Source: Candidatus Scatomorpha stercorigallinarum (GTDB lineage: Bacteria > Bacillota_A > Clostridia > Oscillospirales > Oscillospiraceae). From it: a stretch of 15,478 bases of DNA. Position 1 is the first letter of the stretch. Each line of letters begins with the position of its first letter. A model generated the notes under the pieces. It saw nothing but the letters and a program-made list of their open reading frames with translations, had not been told where the DNA came from and ran no database searches. Positions 6,463 through 14,392 of the stretch are shown piece by piece. The position numbers were made by a program, and so were the translations under genes. The DNA is taken from positions 1-15,478 of the forward strand of contig DVOV01000117.1 in NCBI GenBank assembly GCA_018713375.1. The letters are read 5' to 3'.

Positions 6463-7827
6463 ATGAACGACACTATCGCGGCCATCGCCACCGGCATGGC
6501 CGTCACGGCCATCGGCATCGTGCGCGTCTCCGGCCCGCGGGCCGTGCAGGCGGCGGAGGCCGTGTTCACCCCGGCGGACGGCCGCCCACTGGGCGCGCAT
6601 GCGGACCGCCAGCTCGTCTATGGCCGCCTGCGCGGGCGCGACGGGGCGGACATCGACCTCTGCCTTGCCACCGTCAGCCGCGCGCCGCACAGCTACACGG
6701 GCGAGGACACGGCGGAGCTGCAGTGCCACGGCTCGCCCGCCGTGCTGCGGGAGGCGCTCGGGGCCCTCTTTTCCCAGGGCGCGCGGCAGGCGCTGCCCGG
6801 CGAATTCACGCGCCGGGCCTTCCTCAACGGGCGCATGGACCTGGTGCAGGCCGAGGCCGTCATAGACATCATCGAAGCGGAGACCGCCGAGGGGGCGAAA
6901 AACGCCGTCGGCCAGCTGGGCGGCGCGCTCAGCCGGCGCATCGGCGCCGTCTACTCCGCCCTGCTCGACGAGGAGGCGCACTTCGGCGCGCTGCTGGACT
7001 ATCCCGACGAGGACATCGAGCCCTTTGAGCTGGAAAAGTGCCGCGCCGCCCTGGACGGCGCGCGAGCGGAGCTGCGCGCCATACTTGGCACCTTCGAGCG
7101 CGGGCGCATACTGCGCGAGGGAGTGCCGGCGGCGCTCATCGGCCGGCCCAACGCCGGCAAGAGCTCGCTGATGAACGCCCTGCTGGGCTATGAGCGGGCC
7201 ATCGTCACCGCCGCGCCCGGCACCACCCGCGACACCATCGAGGAGAAGGCCGTGCTGGGCGGCGTGGCCGTGCGCCTGACGGACACCGCCGGGCTGCGCG
7301 AGGCCCGGGGCGAGGCCGAGCGCCTGGGCGTGGAGCGCGCGCGCTCGGCGGCGGAGAGCGCCGAGCTGGTGCTGGCCGTTTTCGACGGCTCCCAGCCGCT
7401 CACCGCGGCCGATGAGGAGACGCTCGCCGCCGCCCGCGCGGCCCGCCGCGCCGTGGCCGTGGTGAACAAGCGCGACCTGCCGCTGGCGTTGGACCTCTCG
7501 CGCCTGGCGGGCTTCGAGGCCGTGGTGGAGCTGAGCGCCAAAACGCGCATGGGCCTCGACGGCCTGTGCGCGGCCATCGCGCGGCTCTTCCCCGCGGTCC
7601 CGGCCCCCGCGGGGGAGATACTGACCAACATCCGCCAGGCGGAGGCCGCGCAGCGCGCGCTCGCGGCACTGGACGCCGCCGTGTCCGCCCTCGACGGCGG
7701 CCTCACGCCGGACGCCGTGCTGACGGAGGCGGAGGGGGCCCTGTCCGCGCTGGGCGAGCTCACGGGCCGCACCGTGCGCGAGGACGTGGTGGACCGGATA
7801 TTCGAGAGGTACTGCGTTGGCAAGTGA
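6463..7827 (+). CDS. mnmE: tRNA uridine-34 modification GTPase MnmE (TrmE)
   Basis: MnmE, with MnmG, installs carboxymethylaminomethyl on the wobble uridine of several tRNAs. The 454 residues match the family. The N-terminal tetrahydrofolate-binding domain begins with TIAAIATG and GIVRVSGP. The helical domain carries GEFTRRAFLNGRMDLVQAEA. The inserted GTPase domain has the P-loop GRPNAGKS (227-234), PGTTRDTIEE (switch region), DTAGLRE (G3), NKRD (335-338, G4) and SAKT (G5). The C-terminus ends FERYCVGK, with the conserved Cys451 (family CxGK). ATG 6463 follows AGGAGGG (6452-6458). The open frame extends back to 6430, but that would start inside the terminator. mnmG, its usual neighbour, is not next; a GNAT gene is. 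Confidence 0.96.
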   Translation: MNDTIAAIATGMAVTAIGIVRVSGPRAVQAAEAVFTPADGRPLGAHADRQLVYGRLRGRDGADIDLCLATVSRAPHSYTGEDTAELQCHGSPAVLREALGALFSQGARQALPGEFTRRAFLNGRMDLVQAEAVIDIIEAETAEGAKNAVGQLGGALSRRIGAVYSALLDEEAHFGALLDYPDEDIEPFELEKCRAALDGARAELRAILGTFERGRILREGVPAALIGRPNAGKSSLMNALLGYERAIVTAAPGTTRDTIEEKAVLGGVAVRLTDTAGLREARGEAERLGVERARSAAESAELVLAVFDGSQPLTAADEETLAAARAARRAVAVVNKRDLPLALDLSRLAGFEAVVELSAKTRMGLDGLCAAIARLFPAVPAPAGEILTNIRQAEAAQRALAALDAAVSALDGGLTPDAVLTEAEGALSALGELTGRTVREDVVDRIFERYCVGK

Positions 7828-8500
7828 CGTGCGCGCGCTCTTCGGCGCGTTCGGCGGCGTGATGGCCGTCGCCTGCCTGGAAGGGCGCATGGGCCGGGTG
7901 CTGGCGGCGCGCGGAGGGCGCTCCGCGGCGGCGGAGCTCGGCGACTTTGCCTTTTTCGCCGGGGAGCCGGCGGAGGAGCTGCTGCGCGCCACATGCGCGG
8001 AGATCGTCGTGGCGCAAAACGCGCACTGGAGGGCGCTGCGCCCGCAGTGGAGGGCGTTCCCGCGCTGGGCCTTCGGCGAGGCCCCGGCGGATGTGGGGCG
8101 GCTGCGTGAGCGCGCCGCCGTGCCGGCGGGCTATGAGCTGCGCGCGCTGGACGCGGAGACGGCCGCCCTCTGCCGCGCGCAGGAGTGGAGCCGCGACCTG
8201 GCGGCGGCGCACATGGGCAAGGGCTGCGAGGGCTTTGTGCTGCTGCGCGGCGGGGAGGTCTGCGCCGGCGCGGCGGCCTATGCCCGCAGCAGCCGCGGCG
8301 CCAGCATCCAGGTGGACACGCGCGCGGACCTGCGCCGGCGCGGCCTCGCCGGCTGCTGCGCGGCCAACTATATCCTCCGCTGCCTGGAGCGCGGCGTCTA
8401 TCCCGAGTGGGACGCGCACACGCGTGCCTCCGCCGCGCTGGCGGAGAGCCTGGGCTACGGCGGGCGCAGGGAATACACGGCCCTCTGGCGCGGGGGCTGA
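7817..8500 (+). CDS. GNAT-family N-acetyltransferase
   Basis: Likely an acetyl-CoA-dependent N-acetyltransferase of 227 residues; the substrate is unknown. The C-terminal half carries the GNAT core: GFVLLRGGEVCAGAAAYARS (139-158) as the central strands, IQVDTRADLRRRGLAGCCAA (164-183) as the acetyl-CoA-binding loop and helix, then CLERGVYPEWDAH (189-201), ASAALAESLGYGG (204-216). The YPxWDAH and ALAExLGY pattern resembles the family that includes the zwittermicin-resistance acetyltransferase ZmaR, but this does not set the substrate. The N-terminal third is divergent. The TTG start at 7817 follows GAGAGGT (7804-7810) at six bases and overlaps the mnmE stop by 11 bases; GTG 7829 is a possible alternative. 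Coupled translation with mnmE is likely. Confidence 0.85.
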   Translation: MASDVRALFGAFGGVMAVACLEGRMGRVLAARGGRSAAAELGDFAFFAGEPAEELLRATCAEIVVAQNAHWRALRPQWRAFPRWAFGEAPADVGRLRERAAVPAGYELRALDAETAALCRAQEWSRDLAAAHMGKGCEGFVLLRGGEVCAGAAAYARSSRGASIQVDTRADLRRRGLAGCCAANYILRCLERGVYPEWDAHTRASAALAESLGYGGRREYTALWRGG

Positions 8501-8567
8501 AGCGCGCCGCCGAAAGCGGCGCACGGCCGGATCTGCATGGCAAAAACAGCGGAAAGGGGCGTATGGC

Positions 8568-10982
8568 GTGAAAAGGGAGATATTCGCATCGACGAGCGCG
8601 GAGGAGAGCGCGCGGGAGCGCGCCCACCGCGCGCTGGCGCGGCGCATGGCCGCGGAGGGCATGGTGCTGCTGAAAAACAACGGCGCACTGCCGCTCTCCG
8701 GCGGCCGGGCGGCGCTCTACGGCGCGGGCGTGAGGCACACGAGCTTCGGCGGCACGGGCAGCGGCGACACGCACCCCCGCCGGCGCGTCACCGCCGAAGA
8801 GGGCTTCCTCGCCGGCGGTTGGACGGTGTGCACGGGCCTCTGGCTCGACGACTATGACGAGCGCATGGCCGCCGCGCGCGGCCGCTGGCAGCGGGAGGTG
8901 GCGGAGCTCATCCGCGGCGTGCCGCTGACGCGGCAGTCGGACGTGGCCTGGCAGCACCCCTTCGTCCCGCCGGAGGGGCGGGAGATCGCGGCGGAGGACG
9001 TGGCGGAGGGCGTGGGCACCGCCGTCTATGTCCTCATGCGGCAGGCCGGCGAGAGCGCCGACCGCGCGCCGGAAGAAGGCTCCTACTACATATCCGGCGC
9101 CGAGCTGGGCCACCTGCGCGCGCTGAAGGCGCTGTACCCGAAAGTGGTGCTGGTCATCAACTCCGGCGCGCCCATCGACATGGGCTTTGACGATGAGCTG
9201 GAGCTGGACGCCGTGCTCTACGCCTCCCAGGGCGGGATGGAGATGGGCAGCGCCCTCTTCGACGTGCTCACGGGCGTATCGGAGCCCGGCGGGCGGCTGA
9301 CGGACAGCTGGGCCGGGCGCCTTGCCGACTTCCCGCCGCGCTTCGGCGGCGAGAGGGAGGTGGAGTACCGCGAGGGCATCTACATGGGCTACCGCTGGTT
9401 CGACAGCTTCGGCATAGAGCCGCGCTGGCCCTTCGGCTTCGGCCTGGGCTACACCACCTTCGCCATCGAGTGCCTGGGCGCGGAGGCCGCGGGGACGGAG
9501 GTGCGCGTCCGCGCGCACGTGACGAACACCGGCGCGCGCGCCGGGCGCGAGGTGGCGCAGCTCTATCTGAGCGCGCCGGGCGGCGCGCTGCGGCGCGAAT
9601 ACCAGTCCCTGGCCGCCTTCGCCAAGACGCCGCCGCTCGCGCCGGGCGAGGGCTGCACCCTCACGCTCGCGTTCGACCTGCGCGAGCACGCGGCCTATGA
9701 CGAGGGCCGCTCGGCCTTCGTGCTGGAGCCGGGCGACTACCTCCTGCGCCTGGGGCGCGATTCGCGCTCCACGTCCGTGGCGGCGTGCGTGCATCTGGAC
9801 GGCGAGGCCGTGACGGAGCGCTGCCGGCGCCTTTGCGCGCCGCGGCATCTGCTGGAGGAGCTCGCGCCGCCGGAGCGCGCGCCGGGCTCTCCGCCGCCGG
9901 GCGTGCCGCGGCTGGACATCGCCGCCGGGGGCATCGCCGCGCTCACGCACGACTACAGCGAGCCGCCGCTCTACCGCTCCGCGCGCGTGGACGCCGCGGC
10001 GGCGCAGCTCTCCGATCTGGAGCTCGCGGAGCTCATCACCGGCTCCACCTACACGCCGCCCTTCCACGCCACGGTGTTCGGCTCCTGCGGGCGCACGAGC
10101 GCCATACTGCTGAAAAAGGGCGCGTGCGACCTCGTAATGGCGGACGGGCCGCAGGGGCTCAACCTCAAGCGCGCGTCGCAGCTGGAGCCCTACACCCTGC
10201 CGGCCATCCCCCACGCGCTGGACGGCTCGCGCGCCGTGCGCCTGCTGCGCGGCGTGCTGGGGGCGCTCAGTTCGCGCAAAACGTACTACCAGTTCACCAC
10301 CGCCTGGCCCTGCGCCAGCTGCGTGGCCCAGAGCTGGGATATCTCCCTGGCCGAGGAGCAGGGCCGGGCCGTCTCCGCCGAGATGGAGGAGTACGGCGTG
10401 GACTTTTACCTGGCCCCGGCCATGAACCTGCACCGGCAGCCGCTCTGCGGGCGCAATTTCGAGTATTTTTCCGAGGACCCGCTGCTGAGCGGGGAGATGG
10501 CCGCCGCCGTCTGCCGCGGCGTGCAGTCGCGCCCCGGGCGCTACGCCGTTATCAAGCACTTCGCCTGCAACAACACGGAGACGGAGCGCACGCGCTCGGA
10601 CAGCCGCCTCGGCGAGCGCGCGCTGAGGGAGCTCTATCTGAAGGGCTTCCGCATCGCCATCCGGCGCGGCGGGGCGAAGGCGCTGATGAGCAGCTACAAC
10701 CTGATAAACGGCGTCTACGCGCCGAACGACCGCGAGCTGCTGACGGGCATATTGCGCTGCGAATGGGGCTTCGAGGGCCTGGTGATGACGGACTGGTTCG
10801 CCACCGGCCACGACGGCAGCCGCCACGAGCTCTGCTGCGCCGCGGGCAACGACCTGGTGATGCCGGGCACGCCGGCGGCCGTGTGGGACATCTGCCGCGC
10901 CCTGCGCTCAGGGCGCATCTCGCGCCTGGCGGCGGAGGCCGCGGCCCGGCGGGTGCTGCGCTTCGCCTTCGGGGAGATATGA
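8568..10982 (+). CDS. Glycoside hydrolase family 3 enzyme with reversed domain order
   Basis: A probable cytosolic beta-glucosidase-type enzyme of 804 residues with no signal peptide. The domain order is permuted. Residues about 27-300 are the alpha/beta sandwich normally found second (GMVLLKNNGALPL, QAGESADR with candidate acid/base Glu162, FGFGLGYTTF). Residues 300-405 are the fibronectin-III-like domain (VTNTGARAGREVAQLYL). Residues about 475-804 are the TIM barrel normally found first: ADGPQGLNL, APAMNLHRQPLCGRNFEYFS, KHFACNNTE, MSSYNLINGV and GLVMTDWFA with the expected nucleophile Asp742. The GTG start follows GAAAGGGG (8552-8559) at eight bases. It lies 67 bases after the GNAT stop; a hairpin without U-tract (8504-8522) fills that gap. 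Sugar specificity cannot be read here. Confidence 0.92.
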   Translation: MKREIFASTSAEESARERAHRALARRMAAEGMVLLKNNGALPLSGGRAALYGAGVRHTSFGGTGSGDTHPRRRVTAEEGFLAGGWTVCTGLWLDDYDERMAAARGRWQREVAELIRGVPLTRQSDVAWQHPFVPPEGREIAAEDVAEGVGTAVYVLMRQAGESADRAPEEGSYYISGAELGHLRALKALYPKVVLVINSGAPIDMGFDDELELDAVLYASQGGMEMGSALFDVLTGVSEPGGRLTDSWAGRLADFPPRFGGEREVEYREGIYMGYRWFDSFGIEPRWPFGFGLGYTTFAIECLGAEAAGTEVRVRAHVTNTGARAGREVAQLYLSAPGGALRREYQSLAAFAKTPPLAPGEGCTLTLAFDLREHAAYDEGRSAFVLEPGDYLLRLGRDSRSTSVAACVHLDGEAVTERCRRLCAPRHLLEELAPPERAPGSPPPGVPRLDIAAGGIAALTHDYSEPPLYRSARVDAAAAQLSDLELAELITGSTYTPPFHATVFGSCGRTSAILLKKGACDLVMADGPQGLNLKRASQLEPYTLPAIPHALDGSRAVRLLRGVLGALSSRKTYYQFTTAWPCASCVAQSWDISLAEEQGRAVSAEMEEYGVDFYLAPAMNLHRQPLCGRNFEYFSEDPLLSGEMAAAVCRGVQSRPGRYAVIKHFACNNTETERTRSDSRLGERALRELYLKGFRIAIRRGGAKALMSSYNLINGVYAPNDRELLTGILRCEWGFEGLVMTDWFATGHDGSRHELCCAAGNDLVMPGTPAAVWDICRALRSGRISRLAAEAAARRVLRFAFGEI

Positions 10983-10991
10983 AACAAAACA

Positions 10992-11034
10992 GTTCCCCCG
11001 CGCGTCTCATGGACGCGCGGGGGAACTTTATTAT
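10992..11034. terminator. Bidirectional intrinsic terminator between convergent genes
   Basis: A perfect 15-bp stem (10992-11006 with 11012-11026) has a 5-base loop, TCATG. On the plus strand TTTATTAT follows; on the minus strand the stem is followed by TGTTTTGTTTC. It therefore can stop both the GH3 transcript from the left and the ZIP-SGNH transcript from the right. The plus-strand T-tract overlaps the SGNH stop codon. Confidence 0.93.
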
Positions 11035-11606
11035 CCGCTTATAAATGCGGCGAGCTTACCCGCCAGCAGGCGGTGGGCCTCCTCCGTGAAGTGTACGCCG
11101 TCATATTGCAGCGGCAGCGCGCCGGCGTCGAGGAAGGATATCCCCAGCCGCGCGGCCACGCGCCCATAGAGCCCGGCCAGGCGGCGGGACTCCGACACCA
11201 GGCGGTCCGTGCCCACCCAGGCCCCGCGCACGAAGGGCGGCGGGGCGATGAGCAGCGTCCTGGCCCGCGCGAGGGCCGGCAGGGCGCGCGCACGCGGCAA
11301 AAAGAGCTCCATGCGCGCCGCGGGCGTCTCCGCCGGCGGCTCGTCGGCCGTGAGCAGGTCGTTGCCGCCGAGCATCACCAGCAGCCAGTCCGCCGGGGCG
11401 GCGCGGCGCAACTCAGCGAGCGCGCGGGAATGCTCCGCCGCCGTGTGCGGCACGCAGCGGCCGTTTTCGCCCAGCTCGCGCACCTCCGCGCCCAGGGCGG
11501 AGGAGAGCAGGCAGGGCCAGCGCGTGCCCTCGTCATAGCGCCCGCCGAGATACGAGCGGGCGTCATAGCCCCAGGTGTTGGAGTTGCCGAAGCAGATGAG
11601 CGTCAT
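11031..11606 (-). CDS. SGNH/GDSL-family hydrolase
   Basis: A 191-residue serine esterase/acylhydrolase of the SGNH fold; no signal peptide, so cytosolic. The blocks are in order: LICFGNSNTWGYD (3-15) with catalytic Ser9, GENGR (47-50 region) for the oxyanion Gly, LGGNDLL (79-85) with oxyanion Asn82, and YDGVHFTEEAH (168-178) with the Asp169-His172 pair. The GDS triad of block I is GNS here, as occurs in a number of Firmicutes members. Substrate is unknown. The ATG at 11606 overlaps the stop of the upstream ZIP transporter (ATGA), so it is the second gene of a two-gene minus-strand operon and translationally coupled. Confidence 0.92.
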   Translation of the reverse strand: MTLICFGNSNTWGYDARSYLGGRYDEGTRWPCLLSSALGAEVRELGENGRCVPHTAAEHSRALAELRRAAPADWLLVMLGGNDLLTADEPPAETPAARMELFLPRARALPALARARTLLIAPPPFVRGAWVGTDRLVSESRRLAGLYGRVAARLGISFLDAGALPLQYDGVHFTEEAHRLLAGKLAAFISG

Positions 11607-12472
11607 ATGTAAATGATCATCAGCCCCACGAGCAGGCCGACGACGGAGGCCAGGGCGGGCATCTTCGAGCGCCACATCAGTATCGCCTCCGGCAGCAGCT
11701 CGCCGAAAACGACGTACAGCATGGCGCCCGAGGCGAAGCTGAGCGAGAGCGAGAGCCAGAAGGGCGAGAGCGTGCCCAGAGCGAAGCCGATAATGGCGCC
11801 GATGATGGTGGGCGCGCCGGAGAGGGCGGTTATCAGTATCGCCTTGGCGCGCCCCATGCCGCCGGTGATCAGCGGCACGGCCACGGCCATGCCCTCCGGG
11901 ATGTTGTGCAGCCCGATGACCACGGCCATCACCAGGCCCATGCCGCCGGTGATGCCCGCGGCGCTGTCGCTGGCGTAGCTGGCGCCGATGACCATGCCCT
12001 CCGGCATGTTGTGCAGAGCGATGGCGCAGGCCATCACCACGCCGGCGATGAAAAGCTGATAGGCCGAAGCGGGGCCGCCGTCCTCGCTCTCGCGCTCGTG
12101 GCGCGCATAATGGTCCGAGTGGATGAGCTCGTCCAGGTCGTCGGCAGTCTTGGGGTGGTCGGCGTCGATGTGCTCGATCTCGTGGTTGGTCTTGGAGTCT
12201 ATCCACAGGTTGAGCAGCCAGATGACGACATAGCCCAGCATCACGCCGAACATGACGAAGAACACGCTCACGCCCCCTTCCGCGCCCTCCGGCGCCAGGG
12301 CCTCGCTGATCATGTCGAAACACACCACGCCGGTCATGATGCCGCCGGCGAAGGCCAGGAGCAGGCTGACGAGGCGGCTGGAATCGCGCCGGAACAGCGC
12401 GGCGATCACGCCGCCGAGCCCCGTGCCGCCCACTCCGGCGATGGCGGTCACAAGGATTATCATACCAAGCAT
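11603..12472 (-). CDS. ZIP-family divalent metal transporter
   Basis: An integral inner-membrane importer of zinc or other divalent metals, 289 residues with about eight hydrophobic segments. The two family signatures that form the metal site are present: ALHNMPEGM (152-160) and GLHNIPEGMAVAVP (187-200). The loop at 97-131 is rich in His and acidic residues (HEIEHIDADH, ELIHSDHYARHE), as in ZIP cytosolic metal-binding loops. CFDMISEA (51-58) is the matching acidic motif of an earlier helix. It resembles ZupT/GufA-type bacterial members, but metal preference is not readable. The ATG at 12472 lies about 12 bases after AGAGGG; ATG 12463 is an alternative. First gene of the minus-strand operon. 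Confidence 0.94.
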   Translation of the reverse strand: MLGMIILVTAIAGVGGTGLGGVIAALFRRDSSRLVSLLLAFAGGIMTGVVCFDMISEALAPEGAEGGVSVFFVMFGVMLGYVVIWLLNLWIDSKTNHEIEHIDADHPKTADDLDELIHSDHYARHERESEDGGPASAYQLFIAGVVMACAIALHNMPEGMVIGASYASDSAAGITGGMGLVMAVVIGLHNIPEGMAVAVPLITGGMGRAKAILITALSGAPTIIGAIIGFALGTLSPFWLSLSLSFASGAMLYVVFGELLPEAILMWRSKMPALASVVGLLVGLMIIYI

Positions 12473-12526
12473 CTTACGTATCTTCCCTCTTTACTTCCAT
12501 TTCGGACGTCCATATCGGCGCACACT

Positions 12527-12555
12527 ATTTTATTGCAAGGCCGCGCGGTTGTCAA
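12527..12555 (-). promoter_or_regulatory. Promoter of the ZIP-SGNH operon
   Basis: On the minus strand TTGACA (12550-12555) and TAAAAT (12527-12532) are separated by 17 bases: a consensus -35 and a five-of-six -10. The leader is about 48 bases long. Its -35 box shares five bases with the -35 box of the divergent promoter at 12549-12577. I saw no obvious Zur- or MntR-type operator. Confidence 0.88.
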
Positions 12556-12577
12556 CGGGGAGCTTGGATGGTATAAT
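12549..12577 (+). promoter_or_regulatory. Promoter of the FHA-FtsW / PBP operon
   Basis: TTGTCA (12549-12554) and TATAAT (12572-12577) are separated by 17 bases, close to sigma-A consensus. Transcription would start about 48 bases before the ATG at 12632. The -35 box overlaps the oppositely oriented one of the ZIP operon within the near-palindrome GTTGTCAAC (12548-12556 region). Confidence 0.9.
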
Positions 12578-12631
12578 GATAGAATCTGCAAAATGAGGCG
12601 CGGGGAACGGCGCGGCCACTGGAGGTATCGG

Positions 12632-14392
12632 ATGGAAAACCTGCCGGACATGAGCATATACATCATGCAGGGGACGAAATATATACTGCCGCTGCTCGCG
12701 CTGTGGATACTGCTCCGCTGCGTGCGCTCCATGCTGCGCGGGCGCTACGAGCCGGAGACCTGGGCCTATATCGTGGACCTCAACGGCACGGAACACCCGG
12801 TGAACCACTGGGAGTGCATCGTGGGCAGGGCCCGCTCGGCGGACATCGTGCTCACGGACCCCACCGTCTCGCGGATGCACGCCTCGCTGCAGCGCGACGG
12901 GGACGGGGACTGGACGCTGACCGACCTGCGCAGCAAGGGCGGCACCTTCGTCAACGGCGAGGAGGCCGGCAGCCGGGAGGACGTGGGCGACGGCGACGAG
13001 ATCGACTTCGCCGGCTGCGCCACCGCCTTCCGCGGCATCTCCGACGCCGAGCGCGAGCGCCTTGAGCGCTGCCGCACCGCCCCCGGGCGCTATGTGGGCC
13101 CGGGCGTGACGCTCTTCATCCTCTCGCTCTTCCAGGGCTTCCTGGCGCTGGAGTTCATGGTGACGGCGGCGGAGGAACACGTCTACATCATCTGCCTCTC
13201 CATCCTGGCGCTGATGGCGGCGGAGTGGTTCTGCTACCTCTTCATGCGCACGCTGGGCCGCTCGGGCTTCGAGCCGGAGACGCTGGCCTTCTTCCTCACC
13301 ACGCTGGGCGTGGAGGTCTGCGCCACCAGCACGCCGGACGACATGCTCAAGGAGGTCATCCTCATCATCGCCGGCGTGGCGCTCTATTTCTTCCTCGGCT
13401 GGTGGCTGCGCGACCTGGAGCGCGTGAAAAAGACGCGCTGGCTGGCGGCCGCCGCCGCGCTGGGGCTGCTGGCGCTCAACCTGCTGATGGGCGAGGTGCG
13501 CGGCGGCTCCATGAACTGGCTGGAGATAGGCGGCTTCACCATCCAGCCCTCCGAGCTCGTAAAAGTGTGCTATATCTACGCCGGCGCGGCCACGCTCGAC
13601 CGCCTGTTCGCCCGGCGCAACCTCTTCGGCTACATCGTCTTTTCCGCCGTATGCGTCTGCGCGCTCGCGCTGATGGGCGACTTCGGCACGGCGGTCATCT
13701 TTTTTGCAACCTTCCTCGTGGTGTCCTTCATGCGCTCGGGCAGTTTCGCCACGGTGCTGCTGGCCGTCTCCGGCGCGGGCCTGGCCGGCTTCCTGGTGCT
13801 CAGCGTGAAGCCCTATATCGCCCAGCGCTTCGCCACCTGGGGCCACGCCTGGGAGGACGTGTGGGACGCCGGCTTCCAGCAGACGCGCGCCATGAGCGCC
13901 GCCGCCTCCGGCGGGCTTTTCGGCCAGGGCGCGGGCGAGGGCTGGCTGAAGGACATCGTGGCTGCCAACACGGACATGGTGTTCGCCGTGCTCAGCGAGG
14001 AGCTGGGGCTGATCGTGGCCGTGACGGCCCTGCTGGCCGTGATCGCGCTGGCGCTTTTCACCGTGCGCAACGCCTCGCAGGGGCGCAGCACTTTCTATGT
14101 CATCGCCGGCTGCGCCGCCGTCAGCATGATGATGGTGCAGATGGGCCTGAACGTGTTCGGCTCGCTGGACATACTGCCGTTTACCGGCGTCACCTTCCCC
14201 TTCGTGTCCAAGGGCGGCACCTCGCTGCTCTCCTGCTGGATGCTGCTGGCCTTCGTCAAGGCCACGGACACGCGCAGGAACGCGAGCTTCGTCGTGCGCC
14301 GGGAGCGCAGCGCGCCGCTGAGGGCCGATGCGCGGGAGGCCTATCCCGAATATGACGGCGGCGAATACCCGGACGAGGAGGCGGAAGCATGA
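12632..14392 (+). CDS. FtsW/RodA/SpoVE-family glycan polymerase with N-terminal FHA domain
   Basis: A 586-residue membrane protein that joins a phosphothreonine-binding module to a peptidoglycan glycosyltransferase of the SEDS family. A membrane helix (about 16-30) is followed by an FHA domain (about 45-132) with the expected conserved residues: CIVGRARSADIVL (Gly65-Arg66), TVSRMHASL (Ser80, His83) and TFVNGE (Asn108-Gly109). From about residue 154 there are multiple membrane helices with SEDS motifs: NWLEIGGFTIQPSELVKV (295-312), ASGGLFGQGAGEGW, NTDMVFAVLSEELGLI and FPFVSKGGTSLLSCWM near residue 528. The C-terminal tail is short and charged. ATG 12632 follows GGAGGT at five bases. The stop overlaps the PBP start by four bases. 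Whether its role is division, elongation or sporulation is not decided by sequence; the partner PBP favours a RodA/PbpA-like pair. Confidence 0.93.
   Translation: MENLPDMSIYIMQGTKYILPLLALWILLRCVRSMLRGRYEPETWAYIVDLNGTEHPVNHWECIVGRARSADIVLTDPTVSRMHASLQRDGDGDWTLTDLRSKGGTFVNGEEAGSREDVGDGDEIDFAGCATAFRGISDAERERLERCRTAPGRYVGPGVTLFILSLFQGFLALEFMVTAAEEHVYIICLSILALMAAEWFCYLFMRTLGRSGFEPETLAFFLTTLGVEVCATSTPDDMLKEVILIIAGVALYFFLGWWLRDLERVKKTRWLAAAAALGLLALNLLMGEVRGGSMNWLEIGGFTIQPSELVKVCYIYAGAATLDRLFARRNLFGYIVFSAVCVCALALMGDFGTAVIFFATFLVVSFMRSGSFATVLLAVSGAGLAGFLVLSVKPYIAQRFATWGHAWEDVWDAGFQQTRAMSAAASGGLFGQGAGEGWLKDIVAANTDMVFAVLSEELGLIVAVTALLAVIALALFTVRNASQGRSTFYVIAGCAAVSMMMVQMGLNVFGSLDILPFTGVTFPFVSKGGTSLLSCWMLLAFVKATDTRRNASFVVRRERSAPLRADAREAYPEYDGGEYPDEEAEA

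Noticed and set aside
8504..8522. Hairpin GCGCCGC/GCGGCGC between the GNAT and GH3 genes as a terminator
   Set aside because: There is no T-tract after the 7-bp stem. It is probably a GC-rich chance or minor structure.
7947..8567. Upstream in-frame extension of the GH3 gene by about 207 codons
   Set aside because: It runs through the GNAT gene in another frame, is Arg/Ala-rich, and the GTG at 8568 has a proper ribosome site and begins the recognisable domain.
7188..10826. A minus-strand open frame of about 1,200 codons opposite mnmE, the GNAT gene and GH3
   Set aside because: Its translation is Arg/Ala/Pro/Gly/His-rich with no recognisable domain, and it lies opposite three well-supported genes. 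It is a shadow of high-GC third codon positions.
11906..12631. Upstream in-frame extension of the FHA-FtsW gene
   Set aside because: It is antisense to the ZIP gene and crosses the promoter at 12549-12577. The ATG at 12632 has a GGAGGT site.
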